Of a stretch of 64,000 nucleotides of DNA, positions 35,928 to 46,021 are shown piece by piece. The position numbers and the translations under genes were made by a program. Location of the stretch: contig JAQZBV010000026.1 in assembly GCA_029237685.1 (NCBI GenBank), forward strand, positions 28,726 through 92,725, in the 5' to 3' direction. This DNA comes from Cytophagaceae bacterium. GTDB taxonomy: Bacteria > Bacteroidota > Bacteroidia > Cytophagales > Cytophagaceae. Below the pieces are notes generated by a model. It was not told the origin of the DNA. It worked only from the letters and a program-made list of their open reading frames with translations, and searched no databases. Each line of letters opens with the position of its first letter. Position 1 is the first letter of the stretch.

Positions 35928-37298
35928 TTAAAAATACATCACCGACGATTCATCAGCTCTGTAGGTATAATTTTCGATGATGCCTCGCACGTCTTGATTA
36001 TCTGGATACAGGTGAATGTAGGCTTTCAATTCTTCAAAAGACGTACAGGCAATATCCTGCGGCACGAATCCATAGCCCAGGTACCTGCCGGACTCCATCA
36101 ATACCACCGCGTATTCTTCTTGTGTCCTGCCCTTTTGTTTGATGGCCAATGTGACTTGTTGCTCAGCAAAAGTCAATACCGTGCGTGCCACCTTTTTATT
36201 GTAACGGCTCAGGTCTTCTCCTTGTTCGCATACTTTGCAGCTGCTGAGAAGAGATGCCTGTGTGCAAGACACGGAAGATTTTTGCAAACCACACAAGCGG
36301 CCGCATAACTGATGTTCGTGCGCCGCCTCCAGCAGAAATGTTCGTGCTTCCACTGCTGTACGAAAAGACAATATGGGTTGTTGAAATTTTTGAATCAGAC
36401 CTACCGATAAGCGTGTATAACCTTGCTGGTCGGTGTATTGATAAATGCAGTAATTTTTAACGACACGTTTTTGTGAACGGTTGTAAGCCGGCCAGTATCG
36501 TTTGATTTCATTGGATTCCAAGAGCAGGGAGATCAATTCACTTCCGCAGCGTTCAAAACTCACGCTGTAGATTTCATTCATGAATCGCTGACTCTGTTTG
36601 CTGTTTTGCTTTCCTGAAAAATGACTGATGACTCTTTTCTTGATGTTGATGGCTTTACCTACATAAATGACCTTGCTCTTATGGTCATGAAAATAATAGA
36701 CACCCGGTTCTTCCGGCAAAGCATCGAACTGCTCACGAGGCAAATGCGCGGGCAACAAGGTTTCACGTGAATGGCGATGCAGGGATTGATCGATAAATTT
36801 TTCCTGATCATTTTCCAGCAAAAGCTTCAGCAGTTTCACAGTAGCCTCTGCATCTCCCTTGGCACGGTGCCTGTCGGTAATTTCTATATTGAGAGAACCG
36901 CATAAATTCCCCAAGCTATAAGATGGAAGCTTAGGGAATATTTTACGGCTCAGTCTAACCGTACATAATTTTTTTCGTTCGAAGTTTAAGTCTAGCGTCT
37001 TGAACGATTGTTTCAAAAAAGTAAAATCAAAATTGACATTGTGCGCCACAAACACACAGCCCTCCGTAAAATCCAGGATATCCTGCGCCACTTCGGAAAA
37101 AGTGGGGGCATCTTCTACCATCTCCGTGGTGATACCGGTCAATGAAGTAATGAAAGAAGGAATACGTTGCTCCGGATTGATCAGCGTGTGGTAGCAATCA
37201 GTAACTTCCTTACCATCAAAACGAAAGATGGCAATTTCAGTGATGTTGTTACCGGAAGCATAACCTCCTGTAGTTTCGATATCGACAATGGCGTACAT
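35928..37298 (-). CDS. DnaQ-like 3'-5' exonuclease fused to GIY-YIG (UvrC/Cho-like) nuclease
   Basis: YAIVDIETTGGYASGNNITEIAIFRFDG...VAHNVNFDFTFL...HRAKGDAEATVKL; then EEPGVYYFHDHKSKVIYVGKAINIKKRVISHF. Confidence 0.93.
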   Translation of the reverse strand: MYAIVDIETTGGYASGNNITEIAIFRFDGKEVTDCYHTLINPEQRIPSFITSLTGITTEMVEDAPTFSEVAQDILDFTEGCVFVAHNVNFDFTFLKQSFKTLDLNFERKKLCTVRLSRKIFPKLPSYSLGNLCGSLNIEITDRHRAKGDAEATVKLLKLLLENDQEKFIDQSLHRHSRETLLPAHLPREQFDALPEEPGVYYFHDHKSKVIYVGKAINIKKRVISHFSGKQNSKQSQRFMNEIYSVSFERCGSELISLLLESNEIKRYWPAYNRSQKRVVKNYCIYQYTDQQGYTRLSVGLIQKFQQPILSFRTAVEARTFLLEAAHEHQLCGRLCGLQKSSVSCTQASLLSSCKVCEQGEDLSRYNKKVARTVLTFAEQQVTLAIKQKGRTQEEYAVVLMESGRYLGYGFVPQDIACTSFEELKAYIHLYPDNQDVRGIIENYTYRADESSVMYF

Positions 37299-37367
37299 GG
37301 CAATAAGCTAACTTTATTAGCAAATATACTACAAATCGAAATAAAACTAATTATTTTGGCAAATAAA

Positions 37368-37484
37368 AATAGAGAACTGAGAAACTGAGAACTGAGAACG
37401 GAAAACTGAGAACAGAATGAAAAATACATGTTCAGCCATACTATCTGACTAATTAAGTCAGTTCTCAGTTCTCTATTTATTTAA
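37368..37484. repeat. Hairpin element of the AACTGA family with ~17-bp terminal inverted repeats
   Basis: AAATAGAGAACTGAGAA...(~80 nt)...TTCTCAGTTCTCTATTT. Confidence 0.85.
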
Positions 37485-39408
37485 GGTTATGCAGCAAAAG
37501 ATAATCAAGGTCCATCTTCTTCCCTTCCTTACACTCCAGTACTTTGTTCTTGAATTCCCAGACGGTACTTTTTCTCATTTCAAGTTCTCTTGACAGTTCC
37601 GCGCAATTTACCTCGTCGCTGTACTTGTTGACTTTCATCATGATGTAAAAGGCTTTCACCAAGGAGAACTTACACTTGTGCAAAAAAGTAAAAGCAGTCA
37701 CCGACTCACTATAGCCACAGCGTGTACAGCGTCTTGAAAAAATCCGTGCGCCGGTAAAGTATTTTTTATTGGCGCATTTTTTACATTGAAAGCCCTCTGT
37801 CCATTTGATCTCTTCAATGTACCGCTGACAAGCCAGGTCATCAGGGAAAATCTGTAAAAATTCTTCATAGCTCACATCATCTGATTTGATACGGGCTTCG
37901 TTGACTTGTTTGATCTTTTGTTTTAATTTATGATTGTCCAGGTCTAGGATTTGATTCCACTTGTTGATCTCCTGCGCTTGTAGTTCCAATTTGACATTGA
38001 GTTGTTCCAGTTCCACGGATTTCTCTGACAACTCCTTGGTACGTTCCATTACCTTCTGTTCCAGTTCCTGGTTTACTTTCTGACTCAGGGCTTCGTTCTC
38101 TTCCAGCTGTGTAATGATCTTCGCTTGCGCTTCTTCTTTTTGAACTTTCAAAAACCGGAAACGATCGCCAAGCGCAATGAACAATATACAAATTTCCAGG
38201 ATGATGGCACCGTCACGGCTGTAGATGGCCACAATAGAAATGTTGCCGGAGATATCAAGAATGCCGAGATCCTTGATCAAACGAAGAATAAAACCCAGAA
38301 TAATGAACGTATTACCAATGATAAAGAAACGTGCCGGTTTAAAACCTTCCCGATATAGGCGTATGGAAACAACGTATACAAATAAGAAGTGGATCAGGAA
38401 TAGAAAATAGATCACACCGCCGGGATAAGCAACAAATTTATCCAGGACATAATTAGCGAGGTAGAAAAACATCGAATAGTTGATCCATCGGTCGTACTTA
38501 GGATGCAACGTTTTACTGTCTAAGAACCACTTGGAGTATAGGGTGAAGAATACCAACAATAAAGGATTGGATAAAATAAAACCAATCTGTGAAACAACAG
38601 GATGAGAAGACCAGAGGTACTGATAACCTATGCCATCGTCCAACATAGAGTTGAATCCCCAGGACAGCACGTATACGGAATAAACCAGGTATATTTTTTC
38701 TTTGAGAGAAAAATAAAGAATTAAGTTCAGCAAGCAAATGATCAGGATGATGCCATAATAGATACCCAGAAAATAATACTCATTAAAGGCATAGGAAGAA
38801 AACTCATCGTTGGACCGGATCTTGAATAAAATACTGCCGATTACTTTAGAATGAATTTTTAAGTAATAGGTATTGGTTGTACCCGTTTTCAGGTCAAGAT
38901 CCATGACCAGATTTTTATGCAGGTAATTTCTGGAAGCGAAGGGTTGCTTCAGTCCACTGGAAATGACTTGATACGTTCCTCCGTTTAGCGCATACAATTC
39001 TACATCGTAATGTCTTGAATCCAGAATTTCCAGTACCCATTTTTTTCTTTCTTTGATGTCAGGCTCTACTACAAACTTGATCCAATACGTAGCATTCGGA
39101 TCTTCTGTATACAACATGGAGTCTTGCTTGAAAGCGGAAGCCGGTAACTTTAGAATATCTTGTATCTGCAGGATACGATCGGGATCTTTGAATTTGGTAA
39201 TGTAATGAGGAGCTACTTCAAAAAAGTTGGTTTGATCCGTAATACGAATAACATCTAAAGCATAGCCCTTTGCAGGTGCAAGAAATAGCAATAGCCCGTA
39301 AACAATACCAATACAAAATACTTTCATTCTTAAGAATAGCTGGGAAGACGAAAATATACGCAACAAAAAACATTTCAATGGTATTGAAGTTCGTGATACA
39401 AAAAACAA
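37477..39408 (-). CDS. 7TM-DISM receptor, coiled coil, C-terminal IS1595-transposase-type zinc ribbon + HTH
   Basis: 7TMR-DISMED2/7TM region (WVLEILDSRHYDVELYALNG...EYYFLGIYYGIILIICLLNLILYFSLKEKIYLVYSVYVLSW); coiled coil; then CKKCANKKYFTGARIFSRRCTRCGYSESVTAFTFLHKCKFSLVKAFYIMM. Confidence 0.85.
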   Translation of the reverse strand: MFFVSRTSIPLKCFLLRIFSSSQLFLRMKVFCIGIVYGLLLFLAPAKGYALDVIRITDQTNFFEVAPHYITKFKDPDRILQIQDILKLPASAFKQDSMLYTEDPNATYWIKFVVEPDIKERKKWVLEILDSRHYDVELYALNGGTYQVISSGLKQPFASRNYLHKNLVMDLDLKTGTTNTYYLKIHSKVIGSILFKIRSNDEFSSYAFNEYYFLGIYYGIILIICLLNLILYFSLKEKIYLVYSVYVLSWGFNSMLDDGIGYQYLWSSHPVVSQIGFILSNPLLLVFFTLYSKWFLDSKTLHPKYDRWINYSMFFYLANYVLDKFVAYPGGVIYFLFLIHFLFVYVVSIRLYREGFKPARFFIIGNTFIILGFILRLIKDLGILDISGNISIVAIYSRDGAIILEICILFIALGDRFRFLKVQKEEAQAKIITQLEENEALSQKVNQELEQKVMERTKELSEKSVELEQLNVKLELQAQEINKWNQILDLDNHKLKQKIKQVNEARIKSDDVSYEEFLQIFPDDLACQRYIEEIKWTEGFQCKKCANKKYFTGARIFSRRCTRCGYSESVTAFTFLHKCKFSLVKAFYIMMKVNKYSDEVNCAELSRELEMRKSTVWEFKNKVLECKEGKKMDLDYLLLHNLK

Positions 39409-39561
39409 AATCCAAATGATTTGTTCATTAGAATTTTAAAAACTCTTCTTTTTTAGCATATTCACTCCCATTGAAAAAACTTGTCGAATCAAATACCATG
39501 TATGGTGTCTTGCATGAGTTTTACTATGAAATGTCTCCATTCAGCAAAATAGCATGAAACA

Positions 39562-40479
39562 ATGAACGACGATAACATAGAATTTTACAATATACAAGCG
39601 CCAAGTTTTAAAAGCCTTCTGTTTAAGCGGGCATTTCAATGGAGCGGATTAAAAAAAATCATGGAACGTTTTTCTGCGCCGGGCCCGCTTCTTTACCTCA
39701 TCAATGCCCCTTACCCTACCCGTTCTCTAAAAACAGTGGCCAATGTCCAACGGCATACGCAGAATGGTAAAAATGTATTTACCCTTTCTTCTAAAGTTAA
39801 AACTTCTGCAATCGTTGTGCTGTACTTACACGGAGGAGCCTTTACAATCAACTTTACTCGTCCGCACTGGCGTTTTATCCGAGATTTAATTCACCGAAAT
39901 CATTGCACCGTAGTGGCTCCAGACTTTCCACTGCTTCCTTTCGATTACCAAACAAGGCTGGAGATGGTATATCATGTTTACCAATCGCTCCTGCTAAAAA
40001 CTGAGAGTAAAAACATTATTTTCATGGGTGATTCTTCAGGAGGCAATATGGCGCTTGCGTTAGCGCAATTGGCACATGAAAGAAAAATAAATGCGCCGGG
40101 TCAGGTTATTATGCTTTCCCCATGGCTCGATGTATCCATGTCTAATCCTGAATTGAAAACCAACTTACCGTATGATCCCATGTTATCCTATCCGGCAGCC
40201 ATTAAAGTAGGAAAAGTGCATGCGGGGATTGCGGGTCCTACTTTTTATCAGGTCAGTCCATTATATGGGCAATTAAAAGACATTGGAAGAATCAGTATAT
40301 TTACTGGCACCCATGACATTCTCTATCCCGATGCAAAAAAATTAAAAGCATTAGCTAACGCACAGCAAGTACCTTTCAACTACTTCGAATACCGATCGAT
40401 GATGCATACCTGGATGTTGTTCGACATGCCGGAGTCGCAAATGGTTAAAGAACAAATCGCTTCCTTGATTGCTTCTTAA
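39562..40479 (+). CDS. Alpha/beta hydrolase fold-3 (HSL-like) esterase
   Basis: LYLHGGAFTINF (HGG), FMGDSSGGNMALALAQ (GDSSGG). Confidence 0.92.
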   Translation: MNDDNIEFYNIQAPSFKSLLFKRAFQWSGLKKIMERFSAPGPLLYLINAPYPTRSLKTVANVQRHTQNGKNVFTLSSKVKTSAIVVLYLHGGAFTINFTRPHWRFIRDLIHRNHCTVVAPDFPLLPFDYQTRLEMVYHVYQSLLLKTESKNIIFMGDSSGGNMALALAQLAHERKINAPGQVIMLSPWLDVSMSNPELKTNLPYDPMLSYPAAIKVGKVHAGIAGPTFYQVSPLYGQLKDIGRISIFTGTHDILYPDAKKLKALANAQQVPFNYFEYRSMMHTWMLFDMPESQMVKEQIASLIAS

Positions 40480-40595
40480 CTTAATACTCAAAGACGAGAT
40501 CCTCTATGGGTTAAGCATCTTCTTTGAATTAAAGACATTGGAACTGGTAATAATAAGGGCCATGGAATGTAGAATACAGGTGAAAAAATCGCTTT

Positions 40596-42689
40596 ATGCA
40601 ACTATTCATACAGCACTGCGTAAAACCATTTAATCTATTGAATGTCTTTATACTTTTTGTAATGATTTTACGAGACTCCTTATACGGTAGGTATACAAAG
40701 ATCGTTTTCACCTTTCTTTGTTTTTTCATTCTCAGCGCAAACAACTCTTTTGCTCAGGGTGTAATCACTGTATTAGACGATGCCGACAAAATGTATCAAC
40801 CTCGTCAGCAAGTTTACTATTTATGGGACAAAGGGAATAATCTCACGCTAGAACACGTAAAATCTCCTGACTTCGATAAACAATTTATTCATTCGGGAAA
40901 AGGAGCCATTAGTTTTGGCATCACCGATGAAAACATGTGGTTTAAAGTTAAAGTAAAAAACAACATCCCTGCACAACAAAAGGATTGGATCTTTGAAATG
41001 GCTTACCCACACTTCGACAGCCTGGAATTTTATTACCAGGACGAAAAAGGGACATGGCAAAAAGAATTAACCGGAGATCAAACACCTTTCCATACCAGAA
41101 AAATATTCAACAAGCACTTCGCCTTTCCAATGCAGCTTGACGATACGACTACGCATACATTTTATTTTCATATTGGAGGACAGGGGTCCAGACAGTTTCC
41201 TCTTTATATACAAAGTCCCCAGACCTTTTATGCTGCCCAGGAAGAAATCAGCATGATTTACGGAGGCATGTTTTTCGGAACCATCATCATCATGATGTTC
41301 TATAATCTATTTATTTTCTTTTCGCTAAAAGATAAAGTCTACATCTATTACGTATTGACAAACTTCTCTGTCATCATTTATTACTGCGGTTATACCGGCT
41401 ATGGCTTCCAATACATATGGCCGGAATATTATTGGATCAATGAAAAAATCATTCCTTTCGGAGCCATACTGACAGGTATAACTACGATTATATTCTCCAA
41501 AATTTTCCTTGAAACAAAAAAATACCTGACATGGGTACACAAACTTCATATCTATTTTATTGCCGCTTATCTCCTTGAACTGGCAACTCTTTTCTTTGTA
41601 TCATATGAAGTAGCATTAAAAGGAGCATCCTTGATGGCCTCTTTATCTGCTATGCTGGTATTGATTTCAAGCTATGCCATTTGGATCAAAGGGAACAAAT
41701 CCGCGCGTTTTATCGCTTTTGCCTTTTCCTTTTACTTGATTGGGATTGTGTTATTAAACCTGAACATTACGGGCGTTATACACCGAAACTTCTTCGTCGC
41801 GCATGCCATGGAAATGGGTACGATCATAGAAATTTCTTTACTATCACTCGCATTGAGTGATAAATATAGTCGTCTGAAGAAAGAGAAAGAACAAGCGCAA
41901 GCTGAATTGATCCATGTACAGCGAGTGGCCAATGAAGAATTGGAAAAGAAAATAGAGCGTCGTACACAAAAGATCAACCAGCAAAAAGTAGAGCTGGAAG
42001 AATCTAATAAGGTAAAAGACAAATTGCTGTCTATTATTTCACATGACCTTAAAGGTCCTTTAAATTCTTTTCAAACATTGCTGGCGATGATGTTGAAAGA
42101 TGAATTGACCAAGGACAACATCAATATGTACACCTCGCATCTCAACAATAAATTGGGATTGATGATCAACCTGGTAGACAACATTTTAAACTGGGTACGC
42201 ACACAAATGGGCGGAATGAAATTTGATATCATCAAATTGAACCTGAAAGAATTGGTCAAAGAAAACATTCATCTCTTCAGTAGTCAAGCCGAATTGAAAG
42301 CCATTAAGATTTTCGACCAGGTGCCTGAAGGCCTCATGGTCATGGGAGATAAAAACGTTGTACGCATGGTGATTCGTAACCTCATGGCCAATGCTTTAAA
42401 GTTTACCAAGAACGAAGGACAAGTTTTCATCTCTGCTGTTGTGCAGGAGAATTGTATTTTGATTGAAGTAAGAGATACCGGCATTGGTATTCCTCCTGAA
42501 AAAATGAACCTGTTATTTACAGATGCGCACTTTACTTCACCCGATACCAATCACAATGCCGGCACCGGTATAGGCTTGTTGTTGTGCAAAGAATTTTTAT
42601 CTAAAACATCCGGAGAGATTTGGGTGGAGAGCGAAGTTGATAAAGGCTCTTCGTTTAAGTTTACCTTGCCTCAAGTACAAGTAGAATAA
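40596..42689 (+). CDS. 7TM-DISM sensor histidine kinase
   Basis: DISMED2 + 7TM; LLSIISHDLKGPLNSFQTLLAMM; NALKFTKNEGQVF; DTGIGIPPEKMNLLF; GTGIGLLLCKEFL; likely start at 40662 or later Met. Confidence 0.93.
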   Translation: MQLFIQHCVKPFNLLNVFILFVMILRDSLYGRYTKIVFTFLCFFILSANNSFAQGVITVLDDADKMYQPRQQVYYLWDKGNNLTLEHVKSPDFDKQFIHSGKGAISFGITDENMWFKVKVKNNIPAQQKDWIFEMAYPHFDSLEFYYQDEKGTWQKELTGDQTPFHTRKIFNKHFAFPMQLDDTTTHTFYFHIGGQGSRQFPLYIQSPQTFYAAQEEISMIYGGMFFGTIIIMMFYNLFIFFSLKDKVYIYYVLTNFSVIIYYCGYTGYGFQYIWPEYYWINEKIIPFGAILTGITTIIFSKIFLETKKYLTWVHKLHIYFIAAYLLELATLFFVSYEVALKGASLMASLSAMLVLISSYAIWIKGNKSARFIAFAFSFYLIGIVLLNLNITGVIHRNFFVAHAMEMGTIIEISLLSLALSDKYSRLKKEKEQAQAELIHVQRVANEELEKKIERRTQKINQQKVELEESNKVKDKLLSIISHDLKGPLNSFQTLLAMMLKDELTKDNINMYTSHLNNKLGLMINLVDNILNWVRTQMGGMKFDIIKLNLKELVKENIHLFSSQAELKAIKIFDQVPEGLMVMGDKNVVRMVIRNLMANALKFTKNEGQVFISAVVQENCILIEVRDTGIGIPPEKMNLLFTDAHFTSPDTNHNAGTGIGLLLCKEFLSKTSGEIWVESEVDKGSSFKFTLPQVQVE

Positions 42690-42763
42690 TCTGATCTTGT
42701 TACTTGGCCAAAATTTCCATTTCAACATTTTCGATCTCCAATCTTTAGTTGTTATACAAGCAA

Positions 42764-42787
42764 ATGGCCTGTCAGGGGACAGGCCAT
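42764..42787. repeat. 24-bp palindrome ATGGCCTGTC-AGGG-GACAGGCCAT (family 2)
   Basis: Perfect 10-bp arms; related to 17169-17192. Confidence 0.8.
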
Positions 42788-42826
42788 GGATAGGAGAAGA
42801 GACCTGGCACCAAGTTAATCTTTCAA

Positions 42827-44311
42827 TTACTTAGACAGAATTTCCATTTCCACTCTCCTATTCAGTTTTCGTGATTCTTCAGTCAAGTTATCGGCAATAG
42901 GGAAAGCTCCGCCATACCCTACCGTTTCTATGCGTTCTGCAGCAATGCCTTTTGCCAGGAGGTACTTCTTGACATTGAGCACACGCTCCTCGGAAAGGCG
43001 GATATTTAATATCGGATCACCCTGATTATCGGTATGACCGATAAAACGAATGCGTACAGCCTTATCTCTCATCATCCACAAAGCCACTAAATCAAGTTCT
43101 GCCATCGCAGACGACTTCAACTCCGCTTTGGTCTGATCAAAGCTTAATCGATGCAGGGCAATACGTTCTATTATGCTGTCCACTTTTGTAACCGATGGCA
43201 AAGGATCCACCATAATGGGACGCCACGGTTTAGGATGCAATACATAAACACCTTCCGTGACGGTATCAGGGTATTCAAACTCTCCGTATGTACTCAATGG
43301 TACTTTCTTCTTTACAGAATCCAGAGGAGCTACATAATAACGATCTACTAGGGTTACTGTTTTCTTAGGCGGTTGATACCCTTCCGGCATGGTCTCCAAA
43401 TAAATGAAAGAAATATCATCCAATGCGACATCGTTGCCGAAAACAGAAGTGTTCGTATTTTCTATACAAACATCCACATTACTGCTGTGCCCATCTGAAT
43501 ACCAGGTACCGGAAATTGCAACCCAGCGAAACAAGTGAAAAAAATCTTTTTCCAGCGCAATCACTTCTGAACCGATCGTTACTTTGAGTTCCGGATCATT
43601 GCCTTTGACATCGCCTTCATCAAAGGCGAAATTTGTTTTGGAAGGAAGCAAAGCAAACACATTACAAAAGTAAGCCGTGAATTCGTAGCGGGTATTCGGT
43701 TTTACTTTCACATTACCGCACCATAATTTTCTTCCGGACCTCCCATCGGCATTTGCAATCAAAAAACTCCCCCGACCTTTGGTATGATCGCCATAGGTAG
43801 GATTCGCAAAATCAGCATGATGTAAAGGAGCATTATTAGTGACTACATAAGAACCCGTGGCGCCGAAATCATCGTAACGGTATTCACTTGTGAAACCATA
43901 GTTTCCGAGTTCGAAATCACCGTTAGAAATTAAATTGACAACTGCCGGACTGCTCGTTTTCGTTTTTTTCTTTTTAGGAGATTGAGCATGCACTTCCGAT
44001 GCAAGCATCATTGTCCACACCAGAAAAAAAGCCAGACTTATGAGAGGAAACTTGTTCAAGCGTATAATTATAATGACTCTATTTAATGCTTTTTCAACGA
44101 AAGTACAACGCTTTCCAGCTACAACGCGAAATAATACCCACATAGTGTAGAACTCATACCACAATTTAGCATCAATTATAATCCTATAAATCCCTGCTAA
44201 ATAATTGATCCACAAATAAGTTGAGATGCGCGCATGGAAAAATGCAGTGTATCCTTTTTTATTCAAAGATCTTGAATACCATTGAAGGTATGTTTTCCAG
44301 ATATCTTTCAA
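42827..44311 (-). CDS. OmpA-family protein with N-terminal carbohydrate-binding-like jelly roll region (start uncertain)
   Basis: NLISNGDFELGNYGFTSEYRY...VALDDISFIYL; OmpA C-terminal IRFIGHTDNQGDPILNIRLSEERVLNVKKYLLAKGIAAERIETVGYG; true start probably ~44070 before the signal peptide. Confidence 0.85.
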   Translation of the reverse strand: MKDIWKTYLQWYSRSLNKKGYTAFFHARISTYLWINYLAGIYRIIIDAKLWYEFYTMWVLFRVVAGKRCTFVEKALNRVIIIIRLNKFPLISLAFFLVWTMMLASEVHAQSPKKKKTKTSSPAVVNLISNGDFELGNYGFTSEYRYDDFGATGSYVVTNNAPLHHADFANPTYGDHTKGRGSFLIANADGRSGRKLWCGNVKVKPNTRYEFTAYFCNVFALLPSKTNFAFDEGDVKGNDPELKVTIGSEVIALEKDFFHLFRWVAISGTWYSDGHSSNVDVCIENTNTSVFGNDVALDDISFIYLETMPEGYQPPKKTVTLVDRYYVAPLDSVKKKVPLSTYGEFEYPDTVTEGVYVLHPKPWRPIMVDPLPSVTKVDSIIERIALHRLSFDQTKAELKSSAMAELDLVALWMMRDKAVRIRFIGHTDNQGDPILNIRLSEERVLNVKKYLLAKGIAAERIETVGYGGAFPIADNLTEESRKLNRRVEMEILSK

Positions 44312-44381
44312 AAAGCACCTTAGCTTAACATTGGGGCACTATTTTTATCACCATACAGGCATCACTTAAAACCACAGCTTT

Positions 44382-45047
44382 ATGGACCTCAATCAGCCTT
44401 CTCTCTATTCAAAGCCAAGTTATTCACCGAAAAAGGTAGAACCGAAGGCCTCGTATTACGACATGATTGTTTTTTCTCCGGTGAGATGGAACTTCATTTT
44501 CCAAAGACCTCAGCACATTGTAAGTCGCCTGGCAAAAAAACGCAATATTTTATTTGTTGAACTGCCGATTGATTTTGATGCGAATGAAAAGGGCGAAATC
44601 AATTTGGTGATGATCAACGATCAAATCACAGTATTGCAACCTAAAGTAGCTCATATAGATGACCTAAGAGAAATACTACAGACTTATGTAACAAATGACA
44701 TTGTTTCTATCGGTTTATTCTTCTCTCCGATCTTCAGTTCATTTCTGGAGGTATTCACTTTTGATAAAGTAGTATACGATTGTGTGACAGACAGCGGTAA
44801 ATCATCCCATCGTTCATTTGAAATGCAAGAGAAAGAAGGTCACTTGATTGCCGAAGCCGATTTGATATTGACCAATGAACAAACCATTTACGATGCCAAA
44901 TACAAGGATCATCCCAATGTTCATTGCCTTCCTGACTTGAGCGAGCAGTACCACGGCAAGTCTATGCCTACAGCCATTCTGGATCGCACCGCCGAACGCA
45001 TGGAAGTATTGATCAGATCTTGCAGAAACTATGGTGTATTGATCTAG
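44382..45047 (+). CDS. Stand-alone glycosyltransferase N-terminal-domain-like protein, copy 1
   Basis: YDMIVFSPVRWNFIFQRPQHIVSRLAKKRNILFVELPIDF resembles N-domain of GT4-type transferases; no C-terminal catalytic half. Confidence 0.65.
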   Translation: MDLNQPSLYSKPSYSPKKVEPKASYYDMIVFSPVRWNFIFQRPQHIVSRLAKKRNILFVELPIDFDANEKGEINLVMINDQITVLQPKVAHIDDLREILQTYVTNDIVSIGLFFSPIFSSFLEVFTFDKVVYDCVTDSGKSSHRSFEMQEKEGHLIAEADLILTNEQTIYDAKYKDHPNVHCLPDLSEQYHGKSMPTAILDRTAERMEVLIRSCRNYGVLI

Positions 45048-45069
45048 GTGATCTTACTGTTCACGTGAG

Positions 45070-45106
45070 GAAAAGGAGTTCATTATAAAATGAACTCCTT
45101 TTTTTG
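45070..45106 (+). terminator. Intrinsic terminator
   Basis: AAAAGGAGTTCATTATAAAATGAACTCCTTTTTTT. Confidence 0.88.
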
Positions 45107-45346
45107 GAGTATGATAAAAAAGCAATGCTAGCATAAGGCTATGTTACAATAATGATCCATAACCTTCAACTGACAACATTTAGTTAGTATGCAGACATAG
45201 GAAAAACATTACCGATCAATCAGAAGGATATATTGTTCACAATTATATGTATGTATGCATTTCGAATGTCCTATTAAAAATGCGATAGTTAAATAAGGAG
45301 TGATTATATTTAAGAAGATAAACGTATCACCTAAACAGTAAACGTT

Positions 45347-45994
45347 ATGGACTTCAATCAGCCTTCTCTTTATTTAAAACCTTCCTTCTCTCCTAAGAAA
45401 GTAGAAGCAAAGGCCGCTCATTATGATATGATTGTTTTTTCTCCATTGAGATGGAACTTCATGTATGAAAGACCCCACCATATTGTAAGCCGTTTGGCCA
45501 AAAAACGTAATGTATTGTTCGTTGAACTGCCCGTAGACTTTCATTCAAAAGATGAAGGACAAGTCGACCTGATAGCTATCAATGATCAAATCACCGTATT
45601 GCAAGCCAAAGTAGCCACCTTAAATGAATTAAGAGATATTATCTCCTCTTACGTGACCAATGAAGTAGTTCCTTTCGGATTGTTTTTCTCTCCGGTATTT
45701 AATTCTTTCATAGAAGTATTTACCTTTGACAAGGTCATTTATGATTGTGTCAACGACCCTATCGCATCTGCAGATGCATCGTTTGAAATGATTGAAAGAG
45801 AGCATCACCTTATCGCGGAATCTGACTTGGTATTGACCAATGAGCAGAAGATCTATGATTCCAAATACCAGGATCATCCGAATGTACATTGTATTAAAAA
45901 CATAGCGGAATTTTCAGCCGCTCTATTAGACCGTATCACAGACCGCATGGAAGTATTGATCAGGTCTTGCAGAAACTATGGTGTAAGAATATAA
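45347..45994 (+). CDS. Stand-alone glycosyltransferase N-terminal-domain-like protein, copy 2 (paralog of 44382-45047)
   Basis: YDMIVFSPLRWNFMYERPHHIVSRLAKKRNVLFVELPVDF; near-identical C-terminal ITDRMEVLIRSCRNYGVRI. Confidence 0.65.
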   Translation: MDFNQPSLYLKPSFSPKKVEAKAAHYDMIVFSPLRWNFMYERPHHIVSRLAKKRNVLFVELPVDFHSKDEGQVDLIAINDQITVLQAKVATLNELRDIISSYVTNEVVPFGLFFSPVFNSFIEVFTFDKVIYDCVNDPIASADASFEMIEREHHLIAESDLVLTNEQKIYDSKYQDHPNVHCIKNIAEFSAALLDRITDRMEVLIRSCRNYGVRI

Positions 45995-46021
45995 TGATCA
46001 GAACCTGTGATCAGCTATACT

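Noticed and set aside
35928-37298. Exonuclease/GIY-YIG fusion as a novel nuclease
   Set aside because: This fusion is already a familiar DnaQ-UvrC-like architecture in bacteria; reported as a feature only.
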